DNA from: Cryobacterium aureum
Lineage (GTDB): Bacteria > Actinomycetota > Actinomycetes > Actinomycetales > Microbacteriaceae
DNA length: 54,269 nt
Assembly: GCF_002954245.1 (NCBI RefSeq)
Contig: NZ_PPTG01000002.1
Span: forward strand, 1 to 54,269
Direction: 5' to 3'
This document shows, in pieces, positions 23,304 through 33,193 of the stretch. Both the position numbers and the translations under genes were made by a program. The notes beneath the pieces were generated by a model. The model saw only the letters and a list, made by a program, of their open reading frames with translations, ran no database searches and was not told the DNA's origin. Numbering within the stretch: the first letter of the stretch is position 1; every line of letters starts with the position of its first letter.

Positions 23304-24893
23304 ATGAGCAGTATCACGCCCTCCGCACAGACCCCACCAGCGGCAACGCCACCGACCTCACCGCCACGGGCGCGGTCAGGGGCCAGGCCCGGACCGATCA
23401 TCATGCTCATTCTGGGTACCGTGCTGGGCCTGGTCGGCGCCGGCATGCTCTCCGGGGGTACGGCGCTCGCAATTGCGACCGCCGCGCAGGGGAATGACGG
23501 TTACTTCACTACGCAGACCGAGACCTTCACGGTCGATTCCTCGGCGATCACGTCGCCGAACTTCGATGTCGGCAGGGATTTTGGCGTGCCGACCGGAGTC
23601 GGGTTCGACATTGCCACGCTGCGCCTGCAGGCGAGCACTGTGGACAGCGACCAGGACGTGTTCATCGGCATCGCGCCACGCGCCGACGTCGATGCCTACC
23701 TCGCCGACGTGCACCACAGCGAGCTGCGCGAGGTGCAGACGTCTCCGTTCCGGGTCGATTACCTCGATGTTCCCGGCACCGAAACAGCGGCCGCTCCCAC
23801 TTTGCAGGCCTTCTGGACCGAATCGGCCACGGGGGCCGGCACCCAAGAAATCGTCTGGAAGCCCGCCGCCGGCGACTGGTCCGTCGTCGTGATGAACTCT
23901 GACGGCAGCCCCGGAGTCGCCGTGAACCTCTCCGCTGGTGTGCACACCGATCTGCTCGGGCCGATCGCGGTCGGACTCCTCGTAGGGGGCGGCATCCTCT
24001 TTCTGATCGGTGTGCTCCTCGTCGTGGCCGGTGCGATCGGTCTCGGCCGACAGCTCACGCCGAAGCCGCACGTGCCCGGTGACGCGGGCGTGGTGCCGCA
24101 GCCGCCTGCTTTTGGCCGAGTGGATGCGACGGGTCCGATCACCCCGCCGCTCGCGGCCGCGTCACCGGCATCCGTTTTGATTGCGGGCGGCCCGGTGAAG
24201 CCGGTGTATCCGGCCGTGCTGACCGGCCACCTCGACCCCGTGCTCTCGCGCGGACTGTGGCTGATCAAATGGTTGCTCGCCATTCCGCACTTCGTGCTGC
24301 TCGCCTGCCTGTGGTTTGCATTTCTGGTCACGACGGTCGTGGCGGCGTTCGCGATTTTGTTCACCGGCCGCTATCCGCGCGCGATCTTCCACTTCAATGT
24401 GGGCGTGCTGCGCTGGAGCTGGCGCGTGTCGTTCTACGCCTATTCCGCCCTCGGCACCGACCGGTACCCGCCATTCACGCTCGCGCGCACTGACTATCCG
24501 GCCGATTTCGACGTCGAATACCCGGAGCACCTGTCGCACGGCCTCGTACTGGTGAAGAGCTGGCTGCTGGCCATTCCGCACCTGGTACTGCTCACCGTGC
24601 TCGTCGGCGGCATGTCAACCTGGGCCTACCCGTGGCGCGGAGACGGCGGAACCGGCGTTGGAGGAACAGACGGGGTGTCGCTGCTCGGCGTACTCGTCGT
24701 CGTGGCCGGGGTCATCCTGCTGTTCACCGGCCGGTACCAGCGGCCGCTGTTCGAGTTCATTATGGGTGTCAACCGCTGGGTATTCCGGGTCGTGACCTAC
24801 ACGGCGCTGATGCGCGACGAGTATCCGCCGTTCCGGCTGGACCAGGGCGCGACCGAGCCGGTCCCGGGCAAGGCGGGACCCGATCAGGCCTAA
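23304..24893 (+). CDS. DUF4389-domain membrane protein (two DUF4389 units)
   Basis: The product is 529 residues from the ATG at 23304, with AGAAAGG 10 nt upstream. A Pro-rich cytoplasmic start precedes a membrane helix (IIMLILGTVLGLVGAGML). An extracytoplasmic beta-rich domain of about 170 residues follows, then a second helix pair (IAVGLLVGGGILFLIGVLLVVAGAIGL) and a linker. The C-terminal half holds two DUF4389 copies. Each starts with a W-L-L-A-I-P-H helix (LIKWLLAIPHFVLL, VKSWLLAIPHLVLL), contains FTGRYxR and ends RDEYPPF or TDRYPPF. The role is unknown. The family is common in actinobacteria. Confidence 0.88.
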   Translation: MSSITPSAQTPPAATPPTSPPRARSGARPGPIIMLILGTVLGLVGAGMLSGGTALAIATAAQGNDGYFTTQTETFTVDSSAITSPNFDVGRDFGVPTGVGFDIATLRLQASTVDSDQDVFIGIAPRADVDAYLADVHHSELREVQTSPFRVDYLDVPGTETAAAPTLQAFWTESATGAGTQEIVWKPAAGDWSVVVMNSDGSPGVAVNLSAGVHTDLLGPIAVGLLVGGGILFLIGVLLVVAGAIGLGRQLTPKPHVPGDAGVVPQPPAFGRVDATGPITPPLAAASPASVLIAGGPVKPVYPAVLTGHLDPVLSRGLWLIKWLLAIPHFVLLACLWFAFLVTTVVAAFAILFTGRYPRAIFHFNVGVLRWSWRVSFYAYSALGTDRYPPFTLARTDYPADFDVEYPEHLSHGLVLVKSWLLAIPHLVLLTVLVGGMSTWAYPWRGDGGTGVGGTDGVSLLGVLVVVAGVILLFTGRYQRPLFEFIMGVNRWVFRVVTYTALMRDEYPPFRLDQGATEPVPGKAGPDQA

Positions 24894-24923
24894 GTGCCTC
24901 GTTCTCGTTGATTGTCGGCCGCG

Positions 24924-25241
24924 CTACGCGGGCGGTGACCAACGGGCAGCGGCGTAGTCGACGCGGTACGCGGCATCCGTTTTCGTGGTGAGAAGCGGCG
25001 TGTTCTCGGCGCGGTAGTGCGGCAGCGCCTGGCCCTCATGACAGATCGGCGGATGCCCGCCGGCGCGAATCACGCGCCACCAGGCCACGTCGGAGCCGTA
25101 CCGCGCCATTACCTGTCCCACGGCGCGGGCGGCGCGGGAGCCGACCTGAGCGGCTACGCCGCCGTAGGTCATCACCCGCCCGGGCGGGATGGAATCGACA
25201 ACGTCAAGCACCCGGGAGACGAAATCGTCTGATTCGGTCAT
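24924..25241 (-). CDS. Alkyltransferase-like (ATL/MGMT-family) DNA repair protein
   Basis: This 105-residue protein resembles the C-terminal domain of O6-alkylguanine-DNA alkyltransferase. It has IPPGRVMTYGGVAAQVGSRAARAVGQVM (the HTH and Arg-finger region) and WWRVIRAGGHP where alkyltransferases have PCHRV. The catalytic Cys is therefore replaced by Trp, which defines alkyltransferase-like proteins. These cannot remove the alkyl group themselves but bind O6-alkylguanine, flip it out and signal to nucleotide excision repair. The length and the LPHYRAENTPLL tail fit. It is followed 22 nt downstream by the GNAT gene in the opposite reading order on the same strand. Confidence 0.88.
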   Translation of the reverse strand: MTESDDFVSRVLDVVDSIPPGRVMTYGGVAAQVGSRAARAVGQVMARYGSDVAWWRVIRAGGHPPICHEGQALPHYRAENTPLLTTKTDAAYRVDYAAARWSPPA

Positions 25242-25263
25242 GTGAGGGCTGCGGACTTCAGGG

Positions 25264-25716
25264 CTAGAGCTTCAGGGAACCGATGACTTCGCCGTACTGG
25301 GTCTCACCGACGTCGACGAAGCCGAGGCGGTGGAAGAAGGCCTCAGGGCCGTCGGCACCGGGCTCCCAGATGACGTTGACGTGCTCGAAGCCACGTTCAC
25401 GAGCTTCGGCGGCGAGGGCTTCGGCGGCGAACTTGCCGACGCCCTGGCCCTGCGTCTCCGCGTTCACGTTGATGCGCCAGATGCAGGCGCGAAACTCTTC
25501 GTGCTCGGAATTGGGGTCGAAATTACCGTGGATGAAACCAGCGACGACGCCGTCGAGAAGCACCACGCGCTGCCACGAGGTGGCCGGGTTGATCACCGAG
25601 GCTGCAACCGAATACGAGACCGGCGCAATGAATTGTTCCTGGCCTGGCTTCAGGCTTAGGTTGTTGGCCGCGACGATGTTTCGTGCGGATAATTCTTCCA
25701 GCTTCAGCTCACCCAT
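25264..25716 (-). CDS. GNAT-family N-acetyltransferase
   Basis: This 150-residue single-domain acetyltransferase has the acetyl-CoA pyrophosphate-binding loop QGQGVGKFA (about residues 90-98), preceded by the strand IWRINVNAE. The C-terminal part reads FEHVNVIWEPGADGPEAFFHRLGFVDVGE, including the typical FFxRLGF motif. The length and layout resemble spermidine/spermine-type and general protein or amine acetyltransferases. The acceptor is not predictable. It lies divergent to icd and directly upstream of the ATL gene on the minus strand, with which it may be co-transcribed. Confidence 0.88.
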   Translation of the reverse strand: MGELKLEELSARNIVAANNLSLKPGQEQFIAPVSYSVAASVINPATSWQRVVLLDGVVAGFIHGNFDPNSEHEEFRACIWRINVNAETQGQGVGKFAAEALAAEARERGFEHVNVIWEPGADGPEAFFHRLGFVDVGETQYGEVIGSLKL

Positions 25717-25874
25717 GTGTTCAGGCTAACGTGCGCCCGGGGTAGTCGGAAGTCAGTGAGCGTTTGACCCCCGCAATTCACCTGGCGAATTTATCTCGAT
25801 GTCAAGATAGTTGCGGGCCTCTAGTAGGCTTGACGATGGTCGTGACGGCCACACTGAATAAAGAGGAGAAATTT

Positions 25875-27089
25875 TTGTCGAAGATCAAGGTTGAGGGAAC
25901 AGTTGTCGAGCTCGATGGCGACGAGATGACCCGCATCATCTGGCATGCCATCAAAGAAACGCTCATTCACCCGTACCTCGATATCGACCTCGAGTACTAC
26001 GACCTCTCAATTCAGAAGCGCGACGAAACCAACGACCAGATCACGATCGACGCCGCCCACGCCATTCAGAAGCACGGCGTCGGAGTGAAATGCGCGACCA
26101 TCACGCCCGACGAAGCGCGGGTGGAAGAGTTCGGCCTGAAGAAGATGTGGCTCTCGCCAAACGGTACGATTCGCAACATCCTCGGCGGCACCATCTTCCG
26201 CGAGCCGATCGTCATCAGCAACATCCCGCGCCTCGTGCCGGGCTGGAACAAGCCGATCATCATCAGCCGTCACGCCTACGGCGACCAGTATAAGGCCACC
26301 AACTTTCGGTTCAAGGGCAAGGGCACGCTCAGCATGACCTTCACCCCGCAGGACGGCAGCGAGCCGTCCACGTTCGAGGTGTTCGAAGCTCCCGGCGACG
26401 GCGTTGCCATGGGCATGTACAACCTCGATTCGTCGATCACCGACTTCGCCCGCGCCACCCTGGCCTACGGCCTCGAGCGCAACGTGCCGGTCTTTCTCTC
26501 GACCAAGAACACCATCCTCAAGGCCTACGACGGTCGCTTCAAGGACATCTTCCAGGACATTTTCGACGCCGAGTTTAAGACCGCCTACGAAGCGGCCGGC
26601 CTCACCTACGAGCACCGCCTCATCGACGACATGGTTGCCTCGGCCATGAAGTGGGAGGGCGGCTACCTCTGGGCCTGCAAAAACTACGACGGCGACGTCC
26701 AGTCCGACACCGTCGCACAGGGCTTCGGCTCGCTCGGCCTCATGACCAGCGTGCTCTCCACCCCCGACGGCAAGATCGTCGAAGCTGAAGCCGCCCACGG
26801 TACCGTGACCCGTCACTACCGTCAGCACCAGCTCGGTAAGCCCACGTCGACCAACCCGATCGCGTCGATCTACGCCTGGACCCGCGGCCTGTCGCACCGC
26901 GCCAAGCTCGACAGCAACAAGGCCCTGGCCGAGTTCGCACTGACCCTCGAAGACGTCGTCATCAAGACCGTCGAAAGCGGCAAGATGACCAAGGACCTCG
27001 CGCTTCTGGTCGGCCCTGACCAGGGCTACCAGACCACGGAGGAGTTCCTCGCCTCGCTCGCTACGAACTTGCAGACGCGCCTGGCGTAG
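25875..27089 (+). CDS. icd: NADP-dependent isocitrate dehydrogenase (homodimeric type)
   Basis: The product is 404 residues from a TTG at 25875, with AGGAGA about 6 nt upstream. This start gives the standard N-terminus ([20 protein letters not shown]). A longer frame from 25764 lacks such a site. Substrate and active-site segments include [35 protein letters not shown] and LIDDMVA. NADP-site features are [16 protein letters not shown] and [16 protein letters not shown]. The enzyme oxidises isocitrate to 2-oxoglutarate and CO2 in the TCA cycle, yielding NADPH. It is a single-gene unit ended by a strong terminator at 27106. Confidence 0.97.
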   Translation: MSKIKVEGTVVELDGDEMTRIIWHAIKETLIHPYLDIDLEYYDLSIQKRDETNDQITIDAAHAIQKHGVGVKCATITPDEARVEEFGLKKMWLSPNGTIRNILGGTIFREPIVISNIPRLVPGWNKPIIISRHAYGDQYKATNFRFKGKGTLSMTFTPQDGSEPSTFEVFEAPGDGVAMGMYNLDSSITDFARATLAYGLERNVPVFLSTKNTILKAYDGRFKDIFQDIFDAEFKTAYEAAGLTYEHRLIDDMVASAMKWEGGYLWACKNYDGDVQSDTVAQGFGSLGLMTSVLSTPDGKIVEAEAAHGTVTRHYRQHQLGKPTSTNPIASIYAWTRGLSHRAKLDSNKALAEFALTLEDVVIKTVESGKMTKDLALLVGPDQGYQTTEEFLASLATNLQTRLA

Positions 27090-27105
27090 CACTTCGCCAC
27101 TCTCT

Positions 27106-27141
27106 ACAAAGACCCCGACCGTTACCGGTCGGGGTCTTTGT
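27106..27141 (+). terminator. Intrinsic terminator after icd
   Basis: A perfect 16-bp stem (ACAAAGACCCCGACCG with its complement) around a TTAC loop lies 17 nt after the icd stop. Both arms hold A- or T-rich ends, so it can work in either direction. Confidence 0.88.
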
Positions 27142-27203
27142 GCATTTTCGAGCGGATGCCCGACCGGGTGGCGGGCCGAGCGTGCGCGGGCCAGACTCAG
27201 TCC

Positions 27204-29141
27204 ATGACCCGCATCCCAGTATTCGCGCTCCGATATCCGACCGTGACAACGACGATCGTCGTCGCGCTTCTCGGGCTGGCGCTCTGGGCCTTCGGGGCGC
27301 CGCACGCGGTGCAGTGGCTGTTCAGCGGCTACGGTCTCGTCATCGCCCTGCTGGAATTCATTGGGATGGTGCGCCAACTTTTCCGGGGCAGCTTCGGCGT
27401 CGACCTGCTCGCCGTCATCGCGATCGTCGCTACCATTCTCGTCGGCGAATACGTGGCGACCGTGCTCATCGTGCTCATGCTGTCGGGCGGAGCTGCCCTC
27501 GAGGATTTTGCCGCGGGCCGGGCAGCGCGGGAACTCGATGCGCTTTTGAAACGTGCTCCTCAAATCGCGCATCGCCTCGACCCTGCCTCGGGTGCGGCCA
27601 CGGACGTGCCGGCCACCGAGGTGCTCGTCGGCGATCTGCTGCTCGTGCGACCGTCGGAAATCGTGCCGGTTGACGGGCAGTTGCAGAGCGAGAACGCTGC
27701 GTTTGATGAGTCCTCGCTTACCGGGGAAAGTCTGCCGGTCGAGCGCAAAGCCGGAGACCCGGTGCTCAGCGGATCCATCAACGGGCAGATCGCAGCCACC
27801 CTGATGGCCACGGCGACCGCCGCGAACAGTCAGTACCAGCAGATCATTGCCCTGGTCGAGGAAGCATCGACGAGCAAAGCCCCGGTGGTGCGTCTTGCCG
27901 ACCGGTACGCCGTGCCGTTCACCGTGGGCGCTCTCGCCCTGGCCGGTCTCGCCTGGGCGCTATCCGGTGACCCGGTGCGCTTCGCCGAGGTGCTCGTGGT
28001 CGCGACACCGTGCCCGCTGCTGCTCGCCGCGCCGGTCGCGTTTATGGGCGGCATGAGCCGTGCAGCCCGGAACGGCATCATCGTGAAGGGCGCCGGCGTG
28101 CTCGAAGCCCTGTCCCGCGCCAAAACGGTCGTCTTTGACAAGACCGGAACACTCACTTACGGCACGCCCGCCATCAGCGAGGTGCGCCCCGAACCAGGCT
28201 TCACCGCCGACGAGCTGCTGACTCTCGCGGCGTCGGCCGAGCAGTATTCGAGTCACGTGCTGGCGGCATCCGTTCTTGGAGCCGCGCACGAGCGCGGTCT
28301 CGCGCTGCACACGGCGGACTCGGCGAGCGAGGCCGCAACTTTTGGCGTCGAGGCCCGATTCGGGCCTGGCACGGTGCGGGTCGGCAAGCTCTCGTTCATC
28401 AACGACGGGGCAGCGGATGCGACGGCCACGCACCTGGCCGGCGGCGAGCTGGCCATGTACATCGCCGTGGACGGCCGGTTCGCCGGGAGCATCGTGGCCA
28501 GCGACCGGGTGCGGGACAACGCCCGCCAGAGCGTCGCTGACCTCGCTCGACTCGGTGTGCGGGAGAATCTCATGCTCACCGGCGATGCGCGCGCCACCGC
28601 CCAGCACGTGGCCGGTCAGGTGGGCATCGTGCATGTGCGAGCGGACTGCCTGCCGAGCGACAAAGTCGAGGCGGTGCGGGCCCTGACCCGACGCCCGGTG
28701 ATCATGGTGGGCGACGGCGTCAACGATGCGCCCGTGCTCGCCGTCGCCGACGTGGGCATCGCGATGGGGGCCAAAGGCTCGACGGCGGCGAGCGAATCGG
28801 CCGACGTGGTGATTCTGCTCGACGATATCTCGCGCACCGTGCGGGCCGTGCGCATCGGCCGGGACACCGTTCGGGTGGCGCTGCAGAGCATCTGGCTCGG
28901 AATCATTCTGAGCGTCGTGCTCATGATCGTCGCTGCATTCGGCCTGATTCCGGCGACGGCCGGAGCGATCAGCCAGGAAGTCGTCGACCTCATCACCATC
29001 CTGAACGCTCTGCGTGCGATCGGCGGTCGGCGCGATGGCGTCCGGGCCAAACGAGTGGTGCTTGGCACTCTCGCCGCTCTGCCGAAAGTGCTGGAGAAAG
29101 CGGACAGGCCGGTACTCCCGGGAGTAGACAGACCCGTTTGA
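27204..29141 (+). CDS. P1B-type heavy-metal-translocating ATPase
   Basis: The product is 645 residues from the ATG at 27204. Membrane helices flank the actuator motif LTGESLPVE, the metal-path motif VVATPCPLLLAAP, the phosphorylation site VFDKTGTLTYG (Asp near residue 312) and the hinge VGDGVNDAPVL. The usual N-terminal heavy-metal-associated (CxxC) domain is absent, and the CPC motif of copper pumps is TPC here. It is therefore probably not a classical copper exporter, and Zn/Cd/Co or another ion is possible. No metal regulator is adjacent. The product is an inner-membrane pump that exports metal at the cost of ATP. Confidence 0.9.
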   Translation: MTRIPVFALRYPTVTTTIVVALLGLALWAFGAPHAVQWLFSGYGLVIALLEFIGMVRQLFRGSFGVDLLAVIAIVATILVGEYVATVLIVLMLSGGAALEDFAAGRAARELDALLKRAPQIAHRLDPASGAATDVPATEVLVGDLLLVRPSEIVPVDGQLQSENAAFDESSLTGESLPVERKAGDPVLSGSINGQIAATLMATATAANSQYQQIIALVEEASTSKAPVVRLADRYAVPFTVGALALAGLAWALSGDPVRFAEVLVVATPCPLLLAAPVAFMGGMSRAARNGIIVKGAGVLEALSRAKTVVFDKTGTLTYGTPAISEVRPEPGFTADELLTLAASAEQYSSHVLAASVLGAAHERGLALHTADSASEAATFGVEARFGPGTVRVGKLSFINDGAADATATHLAGGELAMYIAVDGRFAGSIVASDRVRDNARQSVADLARLGVRENLMLTGDARATAQHVAGQVGIVHVRADCLPSDKVEAVRALTRRPVIMVGDGVNDAPVLAVADVGIAMGAKGSTAASESADVVILLDDISRTVRAVRIGRDTVRVALQSIWLGIILSVVLMIVAAFGLIPATAGAISQEVVDLITILNALRAIGGRRDGVRAKRVVLGTLAALPKVLEKADRPVLPGVDRPV

Positions 29142-29310
29142 ATCACGGGCTGCTCAGAGCTTAAAGTGAGCATAAGTCAAGGTAACGATCGTGTTACCGA
29201 GCAATCTGCACACTGTACGGGGGCATCACCCGTGCGATACGTTCACGAGCACGCTGTACCCCGAACTGGGGCAGAGCGGCTAGCGCACTCCGATCCGATT
29301 GGACACGCAC

Positions 29311-32300
29311 GTGAGATCACAGTTCAGGCGAACCATCCTTCCGCCCGAAAACCCGCATTTCGCACCCCACCAGATGCGGCGGGTGATGGCACTCTGCGTG
29401 ACCACGACCCTGGTCGCGGCCGGCGCTCTCATCGGTGTGAACCCCGCCGCAGCAGCCCCGATGGCTCCGGGCCTCGGCGGCATCATCGGCGCCGGTAGCC
29501 CGGTCACCGACTTCACCGACGGTCGCTACATCGTGACCCTGGCCGACGACGCTGTCGCGACCTACACCGGCGGGGTTGACGGTTTCGCCCCCACCATACC
29601 GGATGACGGCGCCCGCCTCGATCCGCACAGTCGCGCTTCGGCGAGCTATTCCGACTATCTGAATGGCAAGCAGAAAGAGGTGGCGGCATCCGTTGATGCC
29701 ACGATCGACTACTCCTACACGCTGGCCTTGAACGGGTTCGCCGCCGAACTGACCGCCGCGCAGGCAGCCAAGCTCTCGGCCGAGAAAGATGTCGTGGCCA
29801 TCTCGCCCGACGAGCTCAAGCACCTGACAGCGACCTCCTCGACCGAGTTTCTCGGACTCTCCGGCGATGACGGCGTCTGGGCGACGACCGGCGGCGCCGA
29901 CACCGCGGGTGAGGGCGTCGTCATCGGCGTGCTCGACACCGGTTTCGCGCCGGAGAACCCCTCGTTCGCCGGCGACGCGCTCGGCACGGCGGCCGGGGAC
30001 GAGCCCTGGCTCGACGGCGACACGATCACCATGACCAAGAGCGACGGCACCGTCTTCACCGGCGAGTGCATCACCGGCGTGCAGTTCGACGCCTCAGACT
30101 GCAGCACCAAGATGGTCGGTGCGCGCTACTTCGTGACCGGCTACGGCGCCGACCGCATCGGCGGGGTCGATGAGCGCGAATACCTGTCGCCGCGTGACGG
30201 CGATGGCCACGGATCGCACACCGCGAGTACCGCCGGCGGCAACCACGACGTGTCCGCGACCATCAGCGGCCTGGACTACGGCCTCATCTCGGGCGTCGCC
30301 CCGGCCGCCAAAATCGCCGCCTACAAGGTCTGCTGGACCGCCGCTCCCGGCGGCGACGACGGCTGCGCCACCTCCGACCTGCTGGCCGGTATCAACCAGG
30401 CCGTTGCCGACAACGTCGACGTGCTGAACTACTCGATCGGCGGTGGAGCGGCCGACACCACGGTCTCCCCAACCGACCAGGCCTTCCTCGGCGCGGCCGC
30501 AGCGGGCATCTTCGTGGCCGCCTCGGCCGGCAACTCCGGCCCCGGCGCGTCGACTCTCGACAACGCCTCCCCATGGATCACCACGGTCGCCGCGAGCACC
30601 ATCCCCGGCTACGAGGCCACCGCCAGCTTCGGCGACGGCACCGCTCACGCTGGCGGATCGATCTCGGTCGACCGCACCCCCGGCGCCACCCCACTGGCCG
30701 GCACACTCGTGCGCGGTGACCTCGTGGCGGCGTTCGGCCACGACCCCGCCGACGCCCTGCTCTGCGGCCCCGATTCGCTCGACCCGGATCTCGTCGCCGG
30801 AACCATCGTGCTCTGTGAACGCGGCGTCTACGACCGGGTCGCGAAGTCCGCTGAGGTTCTGCGGGCCGGCGGCATCGGCACGCTGCTCGTGAACAGCGTT
30901 CCCGGCTCGGTCGACACCGACGAGCACACCGTGCCCACCATTCACCTCGACGCCCCGTACTGGGAGGCGACGTATGCCTACGCGGGCAGTGCAGCGGCAT
31001 CCGTTATATTCACCGACGGGAATACGACCGGCTACACGCCGCCGACACCGCAGGTGGCCGGGTTCTCCTCGCACGGGCCGGTGCTCGCCGACGGCAGCGA
31101 TATCCTCAAGCCCGACGTGACCGCGCCCGGCGTGGCCATTCTCGCCGACGGCCCCAACGCCGCTGAGGGCGAGCCGACCTGGCAGTTCCTCTCGGGTACG
31201 TCAATGTCGAGCCCGCAGATCGCCGGTCTCGCCGCGCTGTACCTCGGCGAACGCCCGCTCGCCACCCCCGGTGAGATCAAGTCGGCCATGATGACGAGCG
31301 CCTATGACACCGTCGATGCGGACGGCGACACCGTCACCGACCCGTTCACCCAGGGCGCCGGGCACGTCGACCCGACGAAAATGTTCGAACCGGGCCTGCT
31401 CTACCTGAACGACACCTCGGACTGGTACTCGTACATTCAGGGCATCGGTTACGACGTCGGCGCCGACCCGGTGGACCCGAGCAACCTCAATCTGGCCTCC
31501 ATCGCAATCGGGTCCCTGACCGCGCCGGAAACCATCACCCGCACGGTCACGAGCACCGAAGCCGGCACCTTCACGGCTCAGCCAGTGACCGTGCCCGGCA
31601 TTGACGCTGTCGTTTCGCCCAGCACGCTGAGCTTTGGCGCTGCCGGCGAATCGGCCAGCTACACCGTAACGTTCACCCGAACGGATGCCCCACTCGACAC
31701 CTTCTCGACCGGCTCGCTCAACTGGGTGAGCGACTCGGGCACCGTGGTGCACAGCCCCATCGCCATTCAGCCGGTGACCCTCGTCGCCCCCGCTACCGCC
31801 AACGGCACCGGGGTCGACGGTTCGGTTGACGTGTCGATCACCCCCGGAGCCACCGGCGACATTGCACTGAACCTGATCGGCCTCGCGGCGGGACTGCACC
31901 AGGGCGATGCGGCCGACCCGTCGAGTCCGAACACCGGATCCGGCACGGCCGGCGACGAATATAGCTATCAGGTGGAGGTGCCTGAGGGCACCCAGCTCGC
32001 CCGGTTCGACCTCGACGCGGTCGACCAGACCGCCGACCTCGACCTGATCGTCTACCGCCTGAACGGTGACGAAGGGGAGCCGGTCGCCGGCTGGCAGTCC
32101 GCGACCGGCTCGGCCGATGAGCTCATCGACCTGGCCTCGCCGGAGGCCGGTTTCTACCAGGTGATCAACTCCATCTACAGCGGAACGACCGCCTTCAACC
32201 TGAACACCTACTCGGTGTTCGCCGGCGCCGGCGAGGGGTCATTTGCGGCCGCGCCATCGGTTGTCGCGGGCCAGCAGGGCGTGGCTTCGACGTACTCGCT

Positions 32301-32964
32301 GTCCTGGTCTGGACTTCTGCCCGAGACCGGCTACCTCGGTCTCGTCGGTTATGGTGACAGCTCGGTTGCAACGGTCGTCTCGGTCGCCAGCGGCGCAGCC
32401 CCCGAGCCGGAAGCACCGGTGAACTCGGTCCTGCCGTCGATCGAGGGCAGCGCCGTCGTCGGCGCGAAACTGACCGCTCTGGCTGGGCAGTGGAACGTCG
32501 CCGGGCTGGCCTACAGCTATCAGTGGCAGGCCGACGGTCGCGACATCAAGAAGGCCACCACGGTCGACTTCACGCCGACCAAGTTGCTCGGCGGTAAGAC
32601 GCTGACGGTGGTCGTCACCGCACGGGCCGACGGGCTTCCAGCCGGCACGGCCACCTCGGCCGGGGTCGTCGTGAAGTATGCCGCGACCGTCGCCCTGAAG
32701 GTCGATTTGAAGACCAAGCCGCGCGCGTTGGGCGTGACGGTCGAGGTGTCGGTGAAGACCGACGCACCGCGGTCGGCGCAGCGGGGCACCGTGCAGGTTC
32801 TGGTCGACGACCAGAGCTACGACGTGGCCCTCGATCAGAAGGGGGAGGGATCGCTTACGCTGACCGACCTGGACCGCGGCAGCTACACGGTCGCGGCGCA
32901 GTATGCCGGAACCGACCTCATCGCCGCGGCCACGAGCAAGCCCGGCACGGTGACCGTGCGGTAG
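29311..32964 (+). CDS. Large secreted S8 subtilisin-like protease (first of a tandem pair)
   Basis: The precursor is about 1217 residues. A signal peptide (MRRVMALCVTTTLVAAGALIG, then NPAAAAPMA) is followed by an I9 propeptide (YIVTLADDAV to ISPDELKHL). The S8 catalytic domain has Asp in VIGVLDTGFAPENPSF (near 208), His in DGDGHGSHTAS (near 300) and Ser in SGTSMSSPQIAG (near 631). A PA domain is inserted (about 460-570), as in plant-type subtilases. Fn3-like, PPC-like and bacterial Ig-like domains follow (QWNVAGLAYSYQWQADG). I prefer the GTG at 29311; a TTG at 29299 is also in frame, and neither has a strong ribosome site. It is a paralogue of the next gene. Confidence 0.93.
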   Translation: MRSQFRRTILPPENPHFAPHQMRRVMALCVTTTLVAAGALIGVNPAAAAPMAPGLGGIIGAGSPVTDFTDGRYIVTLADDAVATYTGGVDGFAPTIPDDGARLDPHSRASASYSDYLNGKQKEVAASVDATIDYSYTLALNGFAAELTAAQAAKLSAEKDVVAISPDELKHLTATSSTEFLGLSGDDGVWATTGGADTAGEGVVIGVLDTGFAPENPSFAGDALGTAAGDEPWLDGDTITMTKSDGTVFTGECITGVQFDASDCSTKMVGARYFVTGYGADRIGGVDEREYLSPRDGDGHGSHTASTAGGNHDVSATISGLDYGLISGVAPAAKIAAYKVCWTAAPGGDDGCATSDLLAGINQAVADNVDVLNYSIGGGAADTTVSPTDQAFLGAAAAGIFVAASAGNSGPGASTLDNASPWITTVAASTIPGYEATASFGDGTAHAGGSISVDRTPGATPLAGTLVRGDLVAAFGHDPADALLCGPDSLDPDLVAGTIVLCERGVYDRVAKSAEVLRAGGIGTLLVNSVPGSVDTDEHTVPTIHLDAPYWEATYAYAGSAAASVIFTDGNTTGYTPPTPQVAGFSSHGPVLADGSDILKPDVTAPGVAILADGPNAAEGEPTWQFLSGTSMSSPQIAGLAALYLGERPLATPGEIKSAMMTSAYDTVDADGDTVTDPFTQGAGHVDPTKMFEPGLLYLNDTSDWYSYIQGIGYDVGADPVDPSNLNLASIAIGSLTAPETITRTVTSTEAGTFTAQPVTVPGIDAVVSPSTLSFGAAGESASYTVTFTRTDAPLDTFSTGSLNWVSDSGTVVHSPIAIQPVTLVAPATANGTGVDGSVDVSITPGATGDIALNLIGLAAGLHQGDAADPSSPNTGSGTAGDEYSYQVEVPEGTQLARFDLDAVDQTADLDLIVYRLNGDEGEPVAGWQSATGSADELIDLASPEAGFYQVINSIYSGTTAFNLNTYSVFAGAGEGSFAAAPSVVAGQQGVASTYSLSWSGLLPETGYLGLVGYGDSSVATVVSVASGAAPEPEAPVNSVLPSIEGSAVVGAKLTALAGQWNVAGLAYSYQWQADGRDIKKATTVDFTPTKLLGGKTLTVVVTARADGLPAGTATSAGVVVKYAATVALKVDLKTKPRALGVTVEVSVKTDAPRSAQRGTVQVLVDDQSYDVALDQKGEGSLTLTDLDRGSYTVAAQYAGTDLIAAATSKPGTVTVR

Positions 32965-32982
32965 CCGGCCAAGCGCGTTAGC

Positions 32983-33023
32983 CGCGCCGCGGCATCCGTT
33001 TTCACAACGGATGCCGCGGCGCG
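32983..33023. terminator. Long hairpin between the two protease genes, built from an inverted GCATCCGTT pair
   Basis: An 18-bp perfect stem contains GCGGCATCCGTT on one side and AACGGATGCCGC on the other, with loop TTCAC, 18 nt after the first protease stop. It is followed by GTTTG. It probably ends transcription. The stem halves are the over-represented word discussed in the findings. Confidence 0.8.
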
Positions 33024-33114
33024 TTTGCGTCTGCGCGCTTGCGTACCCCGCCTGTGGCACCTGCGGAATGCCCCTATCCGGGGGGCAGTGAGCGCGCTAC
33101 GGTCACCAGCGAAC

Positions 33115-33133
33115 TGTCCCGCGAATCGGGACA
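33115..33133. promoter_or_regulatory. Inverted repeat upstream of the second protease
   Basis: TGTCCCG-CGAAT-CGGGACA is a perfect 7-bp dyad about 60 nt upstream of the start. The first protease has a weaker CCCC-GAACT-GGGG dyad in a comparable place (about 29260-29273). Either could be an operator. Confidence 0.4.
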
Positions 33134-33193
33134 ACGCCACGTTCCTGTTGTCGAACGAGACCACCTCGCACCCTAATCGGATTGGACACCCAC

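Noticed and set aside
22394..23446. 350-codon minus-strand frame spanning the cupin gene
   Set aside because: It overlaps the cupin and DUF4389 genes in a different frame and is Pro/Arg-rich without motifs.
24924..25241. Active O6-methylguanine methyltransferase
   Set aside because: The catalytic PCHR motif is replaced by WWRV, so it is an alkyltransferase-like protein.
26007..27572. 521-codon open frame on the minus strand across icd and the start of the ATPase gene
   Set aside because: It is a shadow of icd in high-GC DNA; the composition is Val/Asp/Gly/Arg/His-skewed and no domain is visible.
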